Notes: generated by a model not told the origin, from the letters alone. DNA of 64,000 bases from Aegilops tauschii subsp. strangulata (GCF_002575655.3 NC_053039.3:380037633-380101632), one strand, 5' to 3'. Positions 33,301 through 46,191 are shown, numbered from the stretch's first letter. A program made the numbers and translations.

Positions 33301-34448
33301 GCTCTGTAGGCGAGCCAGGGCCATGTGCGGGACGCGGCGGGGGCGGCAGTGCGACGCGGCGGCTCGGTGCGCGCGCGTGCAAAACGTGCGCTCTGGGCGC
33401 GCCCAGAGCACGCACGGGACGTGCTCGACGAAATGCCAGGGCAGCCTAGAGCACGAGGGTGAGGCTGGCAAATAACAGGACTAGGATAGAGATAGCTGGG
33501 AGTTTAGTGGACAAGGTTGCTGGGTCAGTGGAACAAGATCATAGTGTAAACTAGGAAACATGCCCAAAACTGACTGTGCATACCAAGTGTTCGACAGAAT
33601 GCCAAGTGCATTTAGGCAACTCTTGGAGTGGCCAAAATCTCCAGATCAGGGTCTCTCTAGATGTAGGTGATGATGGCAAGATCATATGGGCAGAACCAGA
33701 AACTTGCTAGTGCAAGTTTTGCAAAACTTCAGTTTTGGACAGAAAGAACAAGGTCTCATTGCATGCACTTAAAATCCTCCAAAGGGTCCACTCTCCTGGA
33801 CTTAAGGGTTTGGTAGGGAGGGCTTCAAGCAGGAAAAAGCTCAGGGTCACTAGAGCAAAATAAAATAGGGTTGCAGTACAAATCACCAAACTGGACCAGA
33901 ATGAAAGAGAGGCTGACTCACTCAAATTTTTCAAAGATCAACACTGGGTTTTTGCATGAAGATGAATTATATGTATCTACTGACATCTCCAAACACTTGG
34001 AAGAATTTTTAAAGGAACATTTAAATAGGTTGTAGTGCAAAAATGACTACTGGACCAGATTTGAAAAGTTGATGTGGAGCTCAAAATCCCCAATAACCAA
34101 AAGATATTTTTGCATAAAGGTGATGTGGAAACATCACATGACATCCCCAAATTTTGGTGGAAATTTTAAATGCATTTGTCAAAGGGTTGCAGTGCAAAAC
34201 AGGCTCCAAATTCAAAAGAAATCATTTTAAAAGAATAAAGCTCTGAGAAAACAAATCTTGCAATTAAATCCACTGATAAAGAATTGTTTTATGGAGAGAG
34301 CATTCAAGTCCAATAATCCTTTTGGAAAGTCTCCACTTGAGGTAAAAATCCATAATATCAAAAGGGTAAATCTAGACAAATGGAAAAGTTTTATTTCCTG
34401 GCAAAATTTTAATTAATAAAACCAGGTCAAAAAATTTGGGGTGTCACA
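30350..34448 (-). repeat. LTR2 (shared middle LTR), 4099 bp
   Basis: Agrees with LTR3 against LTR1 at about three dozen positions spread from end to end (first near 30381, last near 33972), and has about 20 changes of its own, mostly C/T or G/A. Serves both as 5' LTR of the left unit and as 3' LTR of the right unit. Confidence 0.9.
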
Positions 34449-35116
34449 ACACTACCACCCTTAAGGAAAATCTCGTCCTCGAGATTGGTTAAAAGCCTTT
34501 TTGAACAAACTTTGCATTTACCAAAAGAAATCCTTTTACTGTGCACAAAAAAATGTGGCTACAGTGCGAGGGCAATAAGTGGTGTAAAACCACAGTGTGG
34601 TACACTGGCGTAGCGTGGAAAAATACAAGGTCGGGGAGGAACGAGATATTTCTACGCGGATACAGTAATTTAGAATAAATTCTAAATTACTAAAACACGC
34701 TGGTCGCACCCGAGAGCACAGCGCTCTCTCTGGCTGACAGGTGGACCCAGGGCCCACTGTCGTCCTCTTCTTCTACCTCTGGCTCTCTCTTCTCTCTCGC
34801 GTGCTCTCCCGCGCTTCCTCACCAGCGACGCCTAGCGCGTAGGGCATCTAGGCCGTACCGCGGTAGTGCACGGCGTGCTAGCTGCCGGTGCAGCGTGCAC
34901 TCACCTCGCGGGCCAGTGCACTGTCGGCACTGCTCGCGGACTCGCCTCCGAACACCGGCGATCGAGCGACGATTGGCGCTGGTGGACCTCGCCCACCGTA
35001 CACCGATCTCGAGCTATAAAATGATCGCGGTGCTCCTCTCTTCTTCCTCACACCTGGCCTCGCTTCTACTCCTCCTTCCTCCATTGCTGTTAGCAGGAGC
35101 TCGAGACGAGGCTCTA

Positions 35117-35278
35117 ATGGCGGAGGCGATGCCGGACTGGTATGTGATCCTGGTGTGTGGAGGTTTGGCGGTGCTGCTGGGGTTCTCCGTGCTCCTGTGC
35201 GCGATGATCCTGGATGATCGTCGTGATGCTGCCGCTCGAGTGTTAGCTCTTCGCGGCGGCGGCGATCACGTGGATTAG
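35117..35278 (+). CDS. Antisense small membrane protein, copy 2
   Basis: Identical to the copy at 27669-27830, with the same TATA box at 35014-35021. Identity reflects the recent duplication and is not evidence of selection. Confidence 0.45.
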   Translation: MAEAMPDWYVILVCGGLAVLLGFSVLLCAMILDDRRDAAARVLALRGGGDHVD

Positions 35279-35688
35279 GTGCGGCATCGAGTGCTAACTG
35301 CTGTGCTGGGGCAACTCGCGCCCGAATGATCACTCACAAATCTCTCTTACTGAGACTGTGGTGTTCTCGGGTGTGATCAGTTAGGCGCAAAATGTGTACG
35401 AGGATTTGCAATTAGTGCACGAGGTCGAGTGGTTGAGGTTGTGAGTCTGCTGTTATGATGCTGCGCGAATAAAAATCTATGTCGTGAAGATATCTGCGCT
35501 GCAGCAACTCGGGGGGAAGAAATCTCGTCACAAAAATTTATCGCGAAAGAAAATTTGTTTAGACAGAATCAACAGCTGAAAAACCGCTCACATAATTGAA
35601 ACCAAAAATTTGATCTGTCGCACAAATTTTTGGATACCACGTACAAGTTACAAAATAAATACTGGGATAATAAACACAGCGGTGACGT

Positions 35689-36395
35689 TTACAAAGAAAA
35701 CGGCAAAAAGACAGGGTCCTGAGAAAACGCCTCTGGTACTGGGGAACACTCTTCTTCTATCGAGGGAAGCGGGTTGACCAGTCGATGAATGCGCATCTCC
35801 TGGTCAGGCCTCAGTGGTCTGCCAATAGCGATCCGAGGATTTAAATCAGCGAGGCTCTGGAGATAACCCATTACTCGCTGAGTCAAACGCTCCTGAGCGA
35901 TAACGTACTGAGCAAGGTTGGCCAGTACTGGATCTCTCTCAATTCGTCCACCGGGAAAAGATGCAACTTCTCCGGGTGCTGCACGACTCGGAAAATAATA
36001 ATATCCTCGCTCCTGGCATAGGGCACCGCGAATCGAAGACGAGCGAGCGCCTCGTACGCAGCAGCTTCTATGGCCATATGCGGAGTCGGCATGGATTTCC
36101 CCACGAAGGAGACTTCCGTTGGGTCTTGGTTTGGGTATGCGGGAGGGATGTGCACCACTGCCCAATATTTCGAGGTGGATGGGGTGATCCTTGATTTGAG
36201 CAACTCGTACTGGGGTGGATGGGTGGCACTCATGGTACTGCAGGTAAAGTCCCACAATAATTTGACAAAACTACCCAGGGTTGCGTCTGGGGTTCTCAGA
36301 TAAATACTGGGGGTCGGCATGGCAAAGAAATGGCTGTGAGAGTAGTGCACAAGGTGAGGGGTACTCGGCAAGGTCACGAGGTGGCCTTTTATATA
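35689..36395 (-). pseudogene. ORF B, copy 2 (same frameshift)
   Basis: TATA at 36385-36395, ATG at 36320, first frame ends at 35883, second frame ends at 35689. The frame break near 35998-36008 is identical to copy 1, so it predates the tandem duplication. Confidence 0.55.
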
Positions 36396-36693
36396 GCATT
36401 GGGGCTGGATTTCTACCGTGGTGAAGGGTAACTGGTTGACGATCCTGTTCTTGGGTCAACGCCACAGATATACATATCACATAAGTGTGACGCATTACTA
36501 TGGGTGCCGTCGGGGTTGGTCTTGTTAGTTGCGCCCGAAATTTAAAAAAAATGCAACTGTACGCCAACGTACATATGCATAGCCACTACTCCAAAAACAG
36601 GGGCGTTCAAGCAAATAGCATTAAATAAAAGCGATACAAGGTCACACCATTACAAAGTGTAGGAAAACTAAGGCTCGATACAACTCGAGCGAC

Positions 36694-37479
36694 TTAGTCT
36701 ACTTCGTTAATATCTAAGTGGGCTGGCCTGGCGGATGCCGAGGTTTCTCCACGGGTTTCTCCGTCAGGATTTGCTGGTTGAGGTTGAGGGGCTGCAGGGT
36801 CGGGGTAGTGGTGATGACCATCGCGGGGGTTGTTGGCCACAATCCCGTTGGAATGGGTTCCCAAAAGGCGACGAAGCGCTTCTGGGGACACCAAGGTACT
36901 CTGGTTAACGGCTGGGGCAGACCTCAAGGGATCGATCGGGTGTCCGAACAGCACGACTGGGTTGTCGGCATCGGGCTCTCTTGCCGGGGCTCGGCGAACC
37001 AGTTCTCCTCGAGCTGCGATCAGGTCGAGGGTGACCTGATCGAACAGTTGCTCTAGTGCGCTTACATAGTGCACCAGATGCAATAGTGCCGGATCCGTCT
37101 TGTGATCTCCGTTGGCAACCTGGGGCGGCCTACCATACCCGTCACGACTGGGGTAGTAGTAGAACGAGCGACAGTTAACTCTGGGTGACAAGTGCCAGAG
37201 TTGAACTATAGCTTCTCGAGTTGCCAGTTGGATGGCTTGTGGCTCAAAGGAAGTTGTCCTTCCAGTGAACCTGTAGGGGCGTTCTGGCGACAGACCCCTA
37301 CCATAGATGTGCACAGTGGCCCAGTACTGACGGCTTTCACCGTACATGGGTCCTTGGTACACAACATATTCAGGAGGCTCTTCTAACGCATAGGCACGGC
37401 GGGTGAGGTTTGCGAGCACAGTCACAAAACCTCCAAGGTTGGTTGCTGTGGTCTCATTGTGAACAATGGGGCCAGGCAT
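36694..37479 (-). CDS. ORF A, copy 2
   Basis: Predicted 261-residue product is the same as copy 1. The visible nucleotide differences within it (near 37045 and 37420) are silent. Primer site of this unit at 37780-37793. Confidence 0.6.
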   Translation of the reverse strand: MPGPIVHNETTATNLGGFVTVLANLTRRAYALEEPPEYVVYQGPMYGESRQYWATVHIYGRGLSPERPYRFTGRTTSFEPQAIQLATREAIVQLWHLSPRVNCRSFYYYPSRDGYGRPPQVANGDHKTDPALLHLVHYVSALEQLFDQVTLDLIAARGELVRRAPAREPDADNPVVLFGHPIDPLRSAPAVNQSTLVSPEALRRLLGTHSNGIVANNPRDGHHHYPDPAAPQPQPANPDGETRGETSASARPAHLDINEVD

Positions 37480-37797
37480 CGTGGCTTGGTTTGGGGAAAG
37501 AGGCTGTGCTGTGCTGTGTTGAGGTTAGCGTGCCCTTTTTATAGGAAAAGGGGACGGAGTCTTCCTTCGCACGCTTGCGATTAAGACGTGTTAGGTGTCG
37601 GTCACTGGCGTGTGATCGACGGGCTAGGCTGATAGGTTGGGCACCATCTGCCGAAAGGCGTCGGGTCACTGTGGGGCTATCTTGCGCGGGAAGCTTGGCC
37701 GGGATTTGGTTAAGGTCTGGTGGTTTGGTTAACCTAGGTTTATTGACCTGGCTAAGATAGGGTTAGCCAATGGTCAGCCTGGCTCTGATACCAAGTC

Positions 37798-40700
37798 TGT
37801 CACGACCGGCTTTTCGGGATATTAATTTCCTAGAAAAACGGCCTTTGTGCTCACCAGCCCCAGGATTACTGTTAGCTGATGAGGCACCAACTTGATACAA
37901 GAATTCCAAGCAAAGTACAAAAAATGTAGTACAAGACCATTGTGGCCTAGGAGTACAACACTTGGTTTCTAGTGGTTGATGGCAGAAGCGGTTTGTGGTT
38001 CATCTGCGTCTATGGGACTCCATTTCCCACAAGAACAGCTGACCAGGATAACTCCTATCTTCGCGAGGCTGCTATCGTCAATACGTAGGTTCCGGGGCTG
38101 TCACCGCGATGCTTATCTCCATGCGCGAAATCTGGCCAAGACAATAGCTAGGGACAAGCCAGTAAGTACGTTTGAATGTACTCGCAAATATTAAGAACAC
38201 GGGTATAATATAATAAGAGACAATCATGCTCTGAAATATTTATGGTCATAACGTCTGTCACGAAATGAACAAAAATCCGTGATGCACGCATGCAGGTAAA
38301 ATATGAACATGTAATACGGGAGTAGAAATAAAAATGCACTGATCGAGTGTCTGAAATGACTCCTCGAAAGGGTGCAAGTAAATTAACAATGCCGCAGTCG
38401 GGCGTCTGAGCGGCACCACATAAAGGGCTTATAAAGGATAAATAAATATCAAACATGCCGCAGTCGGGCGTCTGAGCGACACCACATAAAGGGCTTATAT
38501 AAGAATAATCACAGTGAATATCCAGGAGGTAGAACCGTCCCAGGGATATTCAATAATTCAAATAATGTAAATGGTTAGTCCATGGTAATAATAAACATAA
38601 TCCTCATATGTCACAGGTCATAAACAAAGTTCTGATATATCCGTTTCTCCATCCGAAGACCGTCACTGTGTTCTAGTTTAGCCGTTCTCCATCCGAATAC
38701 CGTTACTATGATCCAGTTTAACCGTTTCTCCATCCGAAAACCGTCACTGGACCCATCTCAGACTGAAGTCCTTACCCAAGAACATGGCTATCCGAATGGA
38801 TATATCCTCTGCAGAGGGTGTACTATTTACCCATGAGTAACGGATTTATTTAGCCCATCGGGACTAATTCCGCCTATGGCCTTTTAATTGAAAACACGCC
38901 TGACCTGCACACACCAGCTTAACTTACTGGTGTCTGGAATCACCCAGGACACCCGCCAAGCAAAACTCTAAGTGGGGAGGCTACAACCTCGACGTAGCAT
39001 GGGATCAAATTTATATTCGCGCGCTCTAAGGGGTGCCCCCCCCTCGGTCCCAACCGGAAACACCCATGCCCCCGGACCAGGTGGCATGTCTACCGGATGC
39101 ACCCGGTATCTTCCACCATGGCCTCTCTGTACGGTGTGTGCTTTGGTAAGGGGTTGACAACTTACTGAACCATACCCTACCTGCGGTAGGGGCAAGTGGT
39201 AGTACAAAACAAGTAGGGGAAGTCACTGAACAAGACTCGACCTATGACCGACTCAGGTGGTCCAAGTATTCTCCGAATGATTGGCATAACCAATATATTA
39301 CCATTAACAGATAGACTCACCACTCATCAAGCCTCACCATGCCATACCGGACATACTCGTCTCAACGAGGAACTAGGGACAAGCTCGTGTCTACCCAAGA
39401 CCACGACTTTCCCGGCTTCCTTCCGGTATGCATGAGAAGCTCACGAGGATGATTACTAACACCAGCATATCCATTACTAACAACAAAACATCTCCGATAT
39501 GCACTCATGCGTGTGACTGATCGATGCATAGCAATAACGCATGCTCCAAGTCAAAGTGGTGTTGTAACTGTATCAAAACACCTCACGAAAATATTATGCT
39601 AGAGTTCATAATGCTTGCCTTTAAGAGTATGCAAAGGGTGCACTTTTTGAAAGCTTTCTTCTCTCTCCATTTTCCTATTTTGCAAAATATTCAAATAACA
39701 AATATTTCAAACACAGTACAAAAAGTTGTCCCAAATATTTTTGAAATAAATCTTAAAATAAACTAGATGAAATTTGAGAGAGGTAGGAAAAAGAATCAAC
39801 TCATTTGGAGTTTTATTTTAAAAGTTATAGCCAGTCAAAGTTTGGTCAAATCTCTGTTTTTAATAAGAACCGGAAAAGAAAACGTTTCGGGGGAGAATGT
39901 GTTTTCGAAACAGAGAAGACGTACTCGGGACTTATGCGCCTTCACTTAACCAGAGTGGACGGCGGGCGGGTCACTGACAGTGGGTCCAGGGGGGCCACTG
40001 GTCAGGTTTGACTAGTCCTCTCCTCCCTCCTCTTCCTCTGCCCGAACGGAGCGAGACTCCGGCGATTGCCGCCGACGAACGGCAGCTCCCCACGGGCATC
40101 TGAGGGCGGGGATGGACCTGCCAGACCGGGGCGGTCCTCTCGGTGGTCGTTGGGTCGACGGTGGTGGGAGGAGTTGCCGGCGGCGAGCTCCGCGGCGGAG
40201 AGGGCTATGGGAGTGAAGTGAGTTTTGGGCTCCGGTGGTCTCCGATCGAGGCTGAGGCGCTGGGCAGCTCCGCAAGAACAAGGGGAAGCGATTGGTGGCG
40301 CTGGATGGGCGGGGAAGTGTCTGGTTGCGACGAATGGCACCGGAGGGCAGCGGCGGCCGGACCGGCCGAAGTTGGGGAAGATGGCCTCTTCCGGTCAATC
40401 CACGGCTAGGGGAGAACTAGGGGGAAGGCATGAGGCCGCTTGAGCGCTCGGAGGGGCTCGGGGCCTCCTTTTATAGGCGTTCGAGGCTGATCCCGCAGCG
40501 GCCGTGGATAAGAACGCCGGCGACAGCCGTGCTGTAGCTGCAGGGCGACGTGGCGGCGACGGGCGCGTGCCGACGAGCTTCAGGATAAGCTCGAGCTGTT
40601 CACAGGGGCAGCTGGCGCGCTGGTGTGGTTTGGGCGGCGCCGACCATGGCAGGAGCTCGCTGCCGACGTCGGCGTGCCGCCAAAAGCTCTGCCAGCGGCG

Positions 40701-41896
40701 TTGCAGGGCGCCAGAGGTGGCGTGGAGAGTGGGCGAGGTTAGTGCGCTGCTCTGTAGGCGAGCCAGGGCCATGTGCGGGACGCGGCGGGGGCGGCAGTGC
40801 GACGCGGCGGCTCGGTGCGCGCGCGTGCAAAACGTGCGCTCTGGGCGCGCCCAGAGCACGCACGGGACGTGCCCGACGAAATGCCAGGGCAGCCTAGAGC
40901 GCGAGGGTGAGGCTGGCAAATAACAGGACTAGGATAGAGATAGCTGGGAGTTTAGTGGACAAGGTTGCTGGGTCAGTGGAACAAGATCATAGTGTAAACT
41001 AGGAAACATGCCCAAAACTGACTGTGCATACCAAGTGTTCGACAGAATGCCAAGTGCATTTAGGCAACTCTTGGAGTGGCCAAAATCTCCAGATCAGGGT
41101 CTCTCTAGATGTAGGTGATGATGGCAAGATCATATGGGCAGAACCAGAAACTTGCTAGTGCAAGTTTTGCAAAACTTCAGTTTTGGACAGAAAGAACAAG
41201 GTCTCATTGCATGCACTTAATATCCTCCAAAGGGTCCACTCTCCTGGACTTAAGGGTTTGGTAGGGAGGGCTTCAAGCAGGAAAAAGCTCAGGGTCACTA
41301 GAGCAAAATAAAATAGGGTTGCAGTACAAATCACCAAACTGGACCAGAATGAAAGAGAGGTTGACTCACTCAAATTTTTCAAAGATCAACACTGGGTTTT
41401 TGCATGAAGATGAATTATATGTATCTACTGACATCTCCAAACACTTGGAAGAATTTTTAAAGGAACATTTAAATAGGTTGTAGTGCAAAAATGACTACTG
41501 GACCAGATTTGAAAAGTTGATGTGGAGCTCAAAATCCCCAATAACCAAAAGACATTTTTGCATAAAGGTGATGTGGAAACATCACATGACATCCCCAAAT
41601 TTTGGTGGAAATTTTAAATGCATTTGTCAAAGGGTTGCAGTGCAAAACAGGCTCCAAATTCAAAAGAAATCATTTTAAAAGAATAAAGCTCTGAGAAAAC
41701 AAATCTTGCAATTAAATCCACTGATAAAGAATTGTTTTATGGAGAGAGCATTCAAGTCCAATAATCCTTTTGGAAAGTCTCCACTTGAGGTAAAAATCCA
41801 CAATATCAAAAGGGTAAATCTAGACAAATGGAAAAGTTTTATTTCCTGGCAAAATTTTAATTAATAAAACCAAGTCAAAAATTTTGGGGTGTCACA
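37798..41896 (-). repeat. LTR3 (5' LTR of the array), 4099 bp
   Basis: Outer right LTR, adjoining Athila-like gag DNA at 41897. Has about 17 private changes, again mostly transitions. As the 5' LTR it carries the promoter for the genomic transcript (TATA at 40468-40475). Confidence 0.9.
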
Positions 41897-43198
41897 TGTA
41901 GTTTCGTCTGGCAGTGGCCTTCTGCATAAGAGGTACTACCTAAGGAGCATGGTACCACATGTTTACCTGTATCAGCTGCGTCAACGCAACCTTTCACAAA
42001 AGATGTTACCACCTTCACCATGATAGCTATCTTATTCTCAGTTGGTTTATTCTTCTTTTTCTTTTGATGCAACTCTACCTAGATTTGGCATCCATTTTTA
42101 TCTTCCTCCTATTGTTGCATCTGTACCTTACTCTTGTGTTCTAGTTGGGCCTTGCTTCACGGAAAGGGCAATTTCTGCACTGGCTCATAGTCATCTTCTA
42201 TGGGTCTTACCGATGATTCTACCTCCAAGGTCTCCACAACAACCTATTCCTCGGGGTCCTCATTAGTGTAACACTCCCATTTTTTCTTAGGGAGGTTCAT
42301 ATGTTCAGCGTAGCTTTTAACAAATCGCAAAAGAACATCAGGGTCAAGATAAAGTTCATCACTAACTTTGTTAACTCTCCCTGAATTAAGATAAGCTTTT
42401 ATGCAATCAAAGTCTATCTCAACTTTACCATATTCCTCCTCATCACTCCTCAAGCTTCATTACTGGTGAGTTTACTGTTTAATAATTATCAAGATCCCGA
42501 CACCAAACTAGTAATGAAAGAACCCGTCGAAGCTAAATCTAACTCTTCTTTGGGATCATCCTGGAGTCCTTCATAAAACAGATTTAACACAAGCCAATCA
42601 AGGAATTTATGATGCGGACAATCATTTAATAAAATTCAGTACCTTTGATATGCATTTACTAGGCTCTCCCCAAGTCTCCGTAAAAAATTTAAAATCCAAC
42701 TTCTAGCTTTACAAGACTTCATGTCTGGGTAATACTCTGATAAAAATGTTGCTGGAAATTTATCCCATGTGTCAAAGGTACCTGCAGGGTGAGACACTAA
42801 CCATGCTTTTGCTGCATCATCAATAGTGTGTGAGAATAACTTAAGCTTCATATCATCTGAGCTAAAAGCATTTAATTTAAATGTCCCACATATCAAAAAA
42901 AATGCAGATGTTGGTAAGGATCATCACCTTCATCACCTTTGAATGGTTTACTACGCAATAGTTCATGGACACTTGGATTCACCTCATACACTACACCGGT
43001 GAGGTTGGGACCCAATGGTTTGAATATTTCCTGCGTAGGTGGCCCAGTAAGGCGCATGGCATAAAGCTAGTGATAATGACCATACTCGGCCATGGTTGCT
43101 CTGAACCTGCAATCAGCTTAGTACACGCAACTTAAATCAAACTTAAACAAAGATCAAAAGCGTCCAGATCCCCGACAACGGCGCTAGAAAAAGCTTGA
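41897..43198 (-). pseudogene. Athila-like gag remnant with primer-binding site
   Basis: Minus-strand gag starts at an ATG at 43093 and is broken by stops and shifts. The clear capsid piece (42636-42896) reads TFKLNAFSSDDMKLKLF, then WLVSHPAGTFDTWDKF and FLSEYYP, matching the retrotransposon gag family. A further piece (42244-42453) has the acidic opening SDEEEYGKVEIDFD. The primer site TAGCGCCGTTGTCGGGGA lies at 43169-43186 (minus), of the tRNA-Asp type used by Athila elements. The rest of the element is cut off at 41896 by the tandem array. Confidence 0.65.
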
Positions 43199-46191
43199 TG
43201 TCCTGCACATGCATAGGGTTTGGTTGAAGGTTTTTAGAAGTAAGAGTATCGATCCCACAGGGAGCACAAGAATCAATCTTTTGCTCTTGGATAACTAAAT
43301 ATTGTGCCTACAAGTTGAATGTGATCCAAAGTAGTGGTAATTTGGTGGAAACGGTGTAACTATTATGAAAGTAAATTGCTGAAATGAAATTTAGTAACGT
43401 GTATTATGAACGAGAGTTTTGCAACCAAAAGGATTAAATCGTCCTTAGGGAGTCTGGATTCCCCTCTAGCGTGCATCTATAGCGGTGCCTATACACAATG
43501 CTACGTTGAATTTCTAAGACCCTTTGCATATCTGTATTCGTGGCAGAGCTGATACAGATCGTTCATACACGCGGCAGCCCTGTATCACATACGCCACCAC
43601 CGTACTTCCCCTATCAAATGGTGATTAAGGGGGAAATGTCCCCGTGGATGCATCCTATAAATGGTATATGTTTTTGAAGGAAATATGCCCTAGAGGCAAT
43701 AATAAAGTTATTATTTATTTTCTTATATCATGATAAATGTTTATTATTCATGCTAGAATTGTATTAACTGGAAACTTGATACATGTGTGAATACATAGAC
43801 AAACAGAGTGTCACTAGTATGCCTCTACTTGACTAGCTCGTTGATCAAAGATGGTTATGTTTCCTAGCCATAGACATGAGTTGTCATTTGATTAACGGGA
43901 TCACATCATTAGGAGAATGATGTGATTGACTTGACCCATTCCGTTAGCTTAGCACTCGATCGTTTAGTATGTTGCTATTGCTTTCTTCATGACTTATACA
44001 TGTTCCTATGACTATGAGATTATGCAACTCCCGTTTACCGGAGGAACACTTTGTGTGCTACCAAACGTCACAACGTAACTGGGTGATTATAAAGGTGCTC
44101 TACAGGTGTCTCCAAAGGTACTTGTTGGGTTGGCGTATTTCGAGATTAGGATTTGTCACTCCGATTGTCGGAGAGGTATCTGTGGGCCCACTCGGTAATG
44201 CACATCACTATAAAGCCTTGCAAGCATTGTAACTAATGAGTTAGTTGCGGGATGATGTATTACGGAACGAGTAAAGAGACTTGCCGGTAACGAGATTGAA
44301 CTAGGTATCGAGATACCGACGATCGAATCTCGGGCAAGTAACATACCGATGACAAAGGGAACAACGTATGTTGTTATGCGGTCTGACCGATAAAGATCTT
44401 CGTAGAATATGTGGGAGCCATTATGAGCATCCAGGTTCCGCTATTGGTTATTGACCGGAGAGGTGTCTCGGTCATGTCTACATAGTTCTCGAACCCGTAG
44501 GGTCCGCACGCTTAACGTTACGATGACGGTTATATTATGAGTTTATGTGTTTTGATGTACCGAAGGAGTTCGGAGTCCCGGATGAGATCGGGGACATGAC
44601 GAGGAGTCTCGAAATGGCCGAGACGTAAAGATCGATATATTGGACGACTATATTCGGACTTCGGAAAGGTTCCGAGTGATTCGGGTATTTTTCGGAGTAC
44701 CGGAGAGTTACGGGAATTCGTATTGGGCCTTAATGGGCCATACGGGAAAGGAGAGAAAGGCCCCAAAGGGTGGCCGCACCCCTCCCCATGGACTAGTCCG
44801 AATTGGACTAGGGAGGGGGGGCGCCCCCTTCCTTGTTTCTCCTTCTCCCTTCCCTTTTCCTACTCCAACAAGGAAAGGAGGAGTCCTACTCCCGGTGGGA
44901 GTAGGACTCCCCCCTTGGAGCGCCCTCCTCCTTGGCCGGCGGCCTTCCCCTTGCTCCTTTATATACGGGGGCAGGGGGGCACCCCAGACACAACAATTGA
45001 TCATTGATCTCTTAGCCGTGTGCGGTGCCCCCCTCCACCATATTACACCTCGATAATATCGTAGCGGTGCTTAGGCGAAGCCTTGCGTCGGTAGAACATC
45101 ATCATTGTCGCCACGCCGTCGTGCTGACGAAACTCTCCCTCAACACTCGGCTGGATCGGAGTTCGAGGGACGTCATCGAGCTGAACGTGTGCTGAACTCG
45201 GAGGTGCCGTACGTTCGGTACTTGATCGGTCGGATCGTGAAGACGTACGACTACATCAACCGCGTTGTGTTAACGCTTCCGCTTTCGGTCTACGAGGGTA
45301 CATGGACAACACTCTCCCCTCTCGTTGCTATGCATCACCATGATCTTGCGTGTGCGTAGGATTTTTTTTGAAATTACTACGTTCCCCAACAGTTTTACCC
45401 CTTGCTGCAACGGTCTGGGACGAAGGGAGATAGGGCCTTTAACACACCTACTTCCACAACCAGCCGGTCCGCCAACAATAACAACCTTACATCCAAAATT
45501 GGCATATGTTGGATTGTCGACTTGACACAACATCAAGAAGACTATTCACATAAACATGCAAAAAGGATATTAAATCCTAATATCAAACGTACTATTACAC
45601 GCTAGGGTTTGTCCATATCCCCAAGAACTATGGGAATTACTCGCACGTGGAGCCAACAAACATCATATAGATGGTGATTATAAACATGGATGGATTAAAC
45701 ACGTAAGAGACAAGTTGATCCACTAGGGTTCCTAAGGTTACAGCAAGATGGTGATGATGACGACAGTGGTGATGATGTTGATGATGATTGTGATGATGTT
45801 TTAGAGATCCTTGTGCTTGGTGGTGAAGACGACGGCCTCCCCCTTCGCCAATTCTCCCTCCTAATTGTTCTGGAGGCTAGGGTTCCTCCATCCGGGCGAG
45901 TTTCTGGTGTCTCCTCTCCTCTGATCTCAGATCCAATTCCACAAGGTAAAAATACTTGACGAGATGATTCCTTAGGCACCTCATACAACCGCTCAAACAA
46001 GCAGTCTTGCTCGTATGATCGGCCTTCTTTTGCACTGGAGGCTCTACTGGTGCCTCTCTTTGGTCCCTCTTTCTTGTTTCTTTTATGGTAGATGATTATC
46101 ACATTAAATAGCGTGATTCCGCCATAATTCTATAGGATTCCTTCCATATTTATTTATTCGCACCAAAAGTGTTTCCTGGGGAATTATGACA
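43199..46191 (-). mobile_element. LTR of the Athila-like element, split by a Copia solo LTR
   Basis: Plus-strand start TGTCCTGCAC at 43199, next to the primer site; proposed end GAATTATGACA at 46191. Without the insert (43669-45391) it would be about 1.27 kb. The outer end is inferred from a TG..CA pairing only. It contains a GATGATG-rich stretch near 45750-45800. Confidence 0.45.
43669..45391 (+). mobile_element. Copia solo LTR, Angela/BARE/WIS type (1723 bp)
   Basis: Contains the characteristic GGAAATATGCCCTAGAGGCA near the start, AACGTAACTGGGTGATTATA in the middle, a TATA region (CTTTATATACGG) and the end TTACTACGTTCCCCAACA. No primer site, coding region or second LTR adjoins it, so it is a solo LTR left by intra-element recombination. 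Flanking 5-mers (GTATA, GTTTT) do not match well, so the TSD is eroded or the left edge is misplaced by a few bases. Confidence 0.85.

Larger units (their letters stand above)
22903..41896 (-). mobile_element. Tandem non-autonomous LTR retrotransposon: LTR-internal-LTR-internal-LTR
   Basis: Three LTRs (22903-27000, 30350-34448, 37798-41896) share a 7447/7448-bp period with two 3349-bp internal domains. Each LTR starts TGTCACGACC and ends GGGGTGTCACA on the plus strand. Orientation is minus: the sequence next to the left edge of LTR2 and LTR3 is the reverse complement of TGGTATCAGAGCCA (initiator-Met-tRNA primer site), and next to the right edge of LTR1 is the complement of a polypurine tract (TAAGGGGGGTAG). 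No gag, protease, reverse transcriptase or integrase is present, so it depends on a relative. The outer flanks TGTAC (22898-22902) and TGTAG (41897-41901) agree at 4 of 5 bases, consistent with one insertion event. The TGTGACACCCC start, PPT sequence and iMet primer suggest a Gypsy partner. Confidence 0.9.

Noticed and set aside
45740..45800. GATGATG-rich stretch as a regulatory or coding Asp-repeat
   Set aside because: Simple-sequence drift inside an LTR; no open frame with other support.
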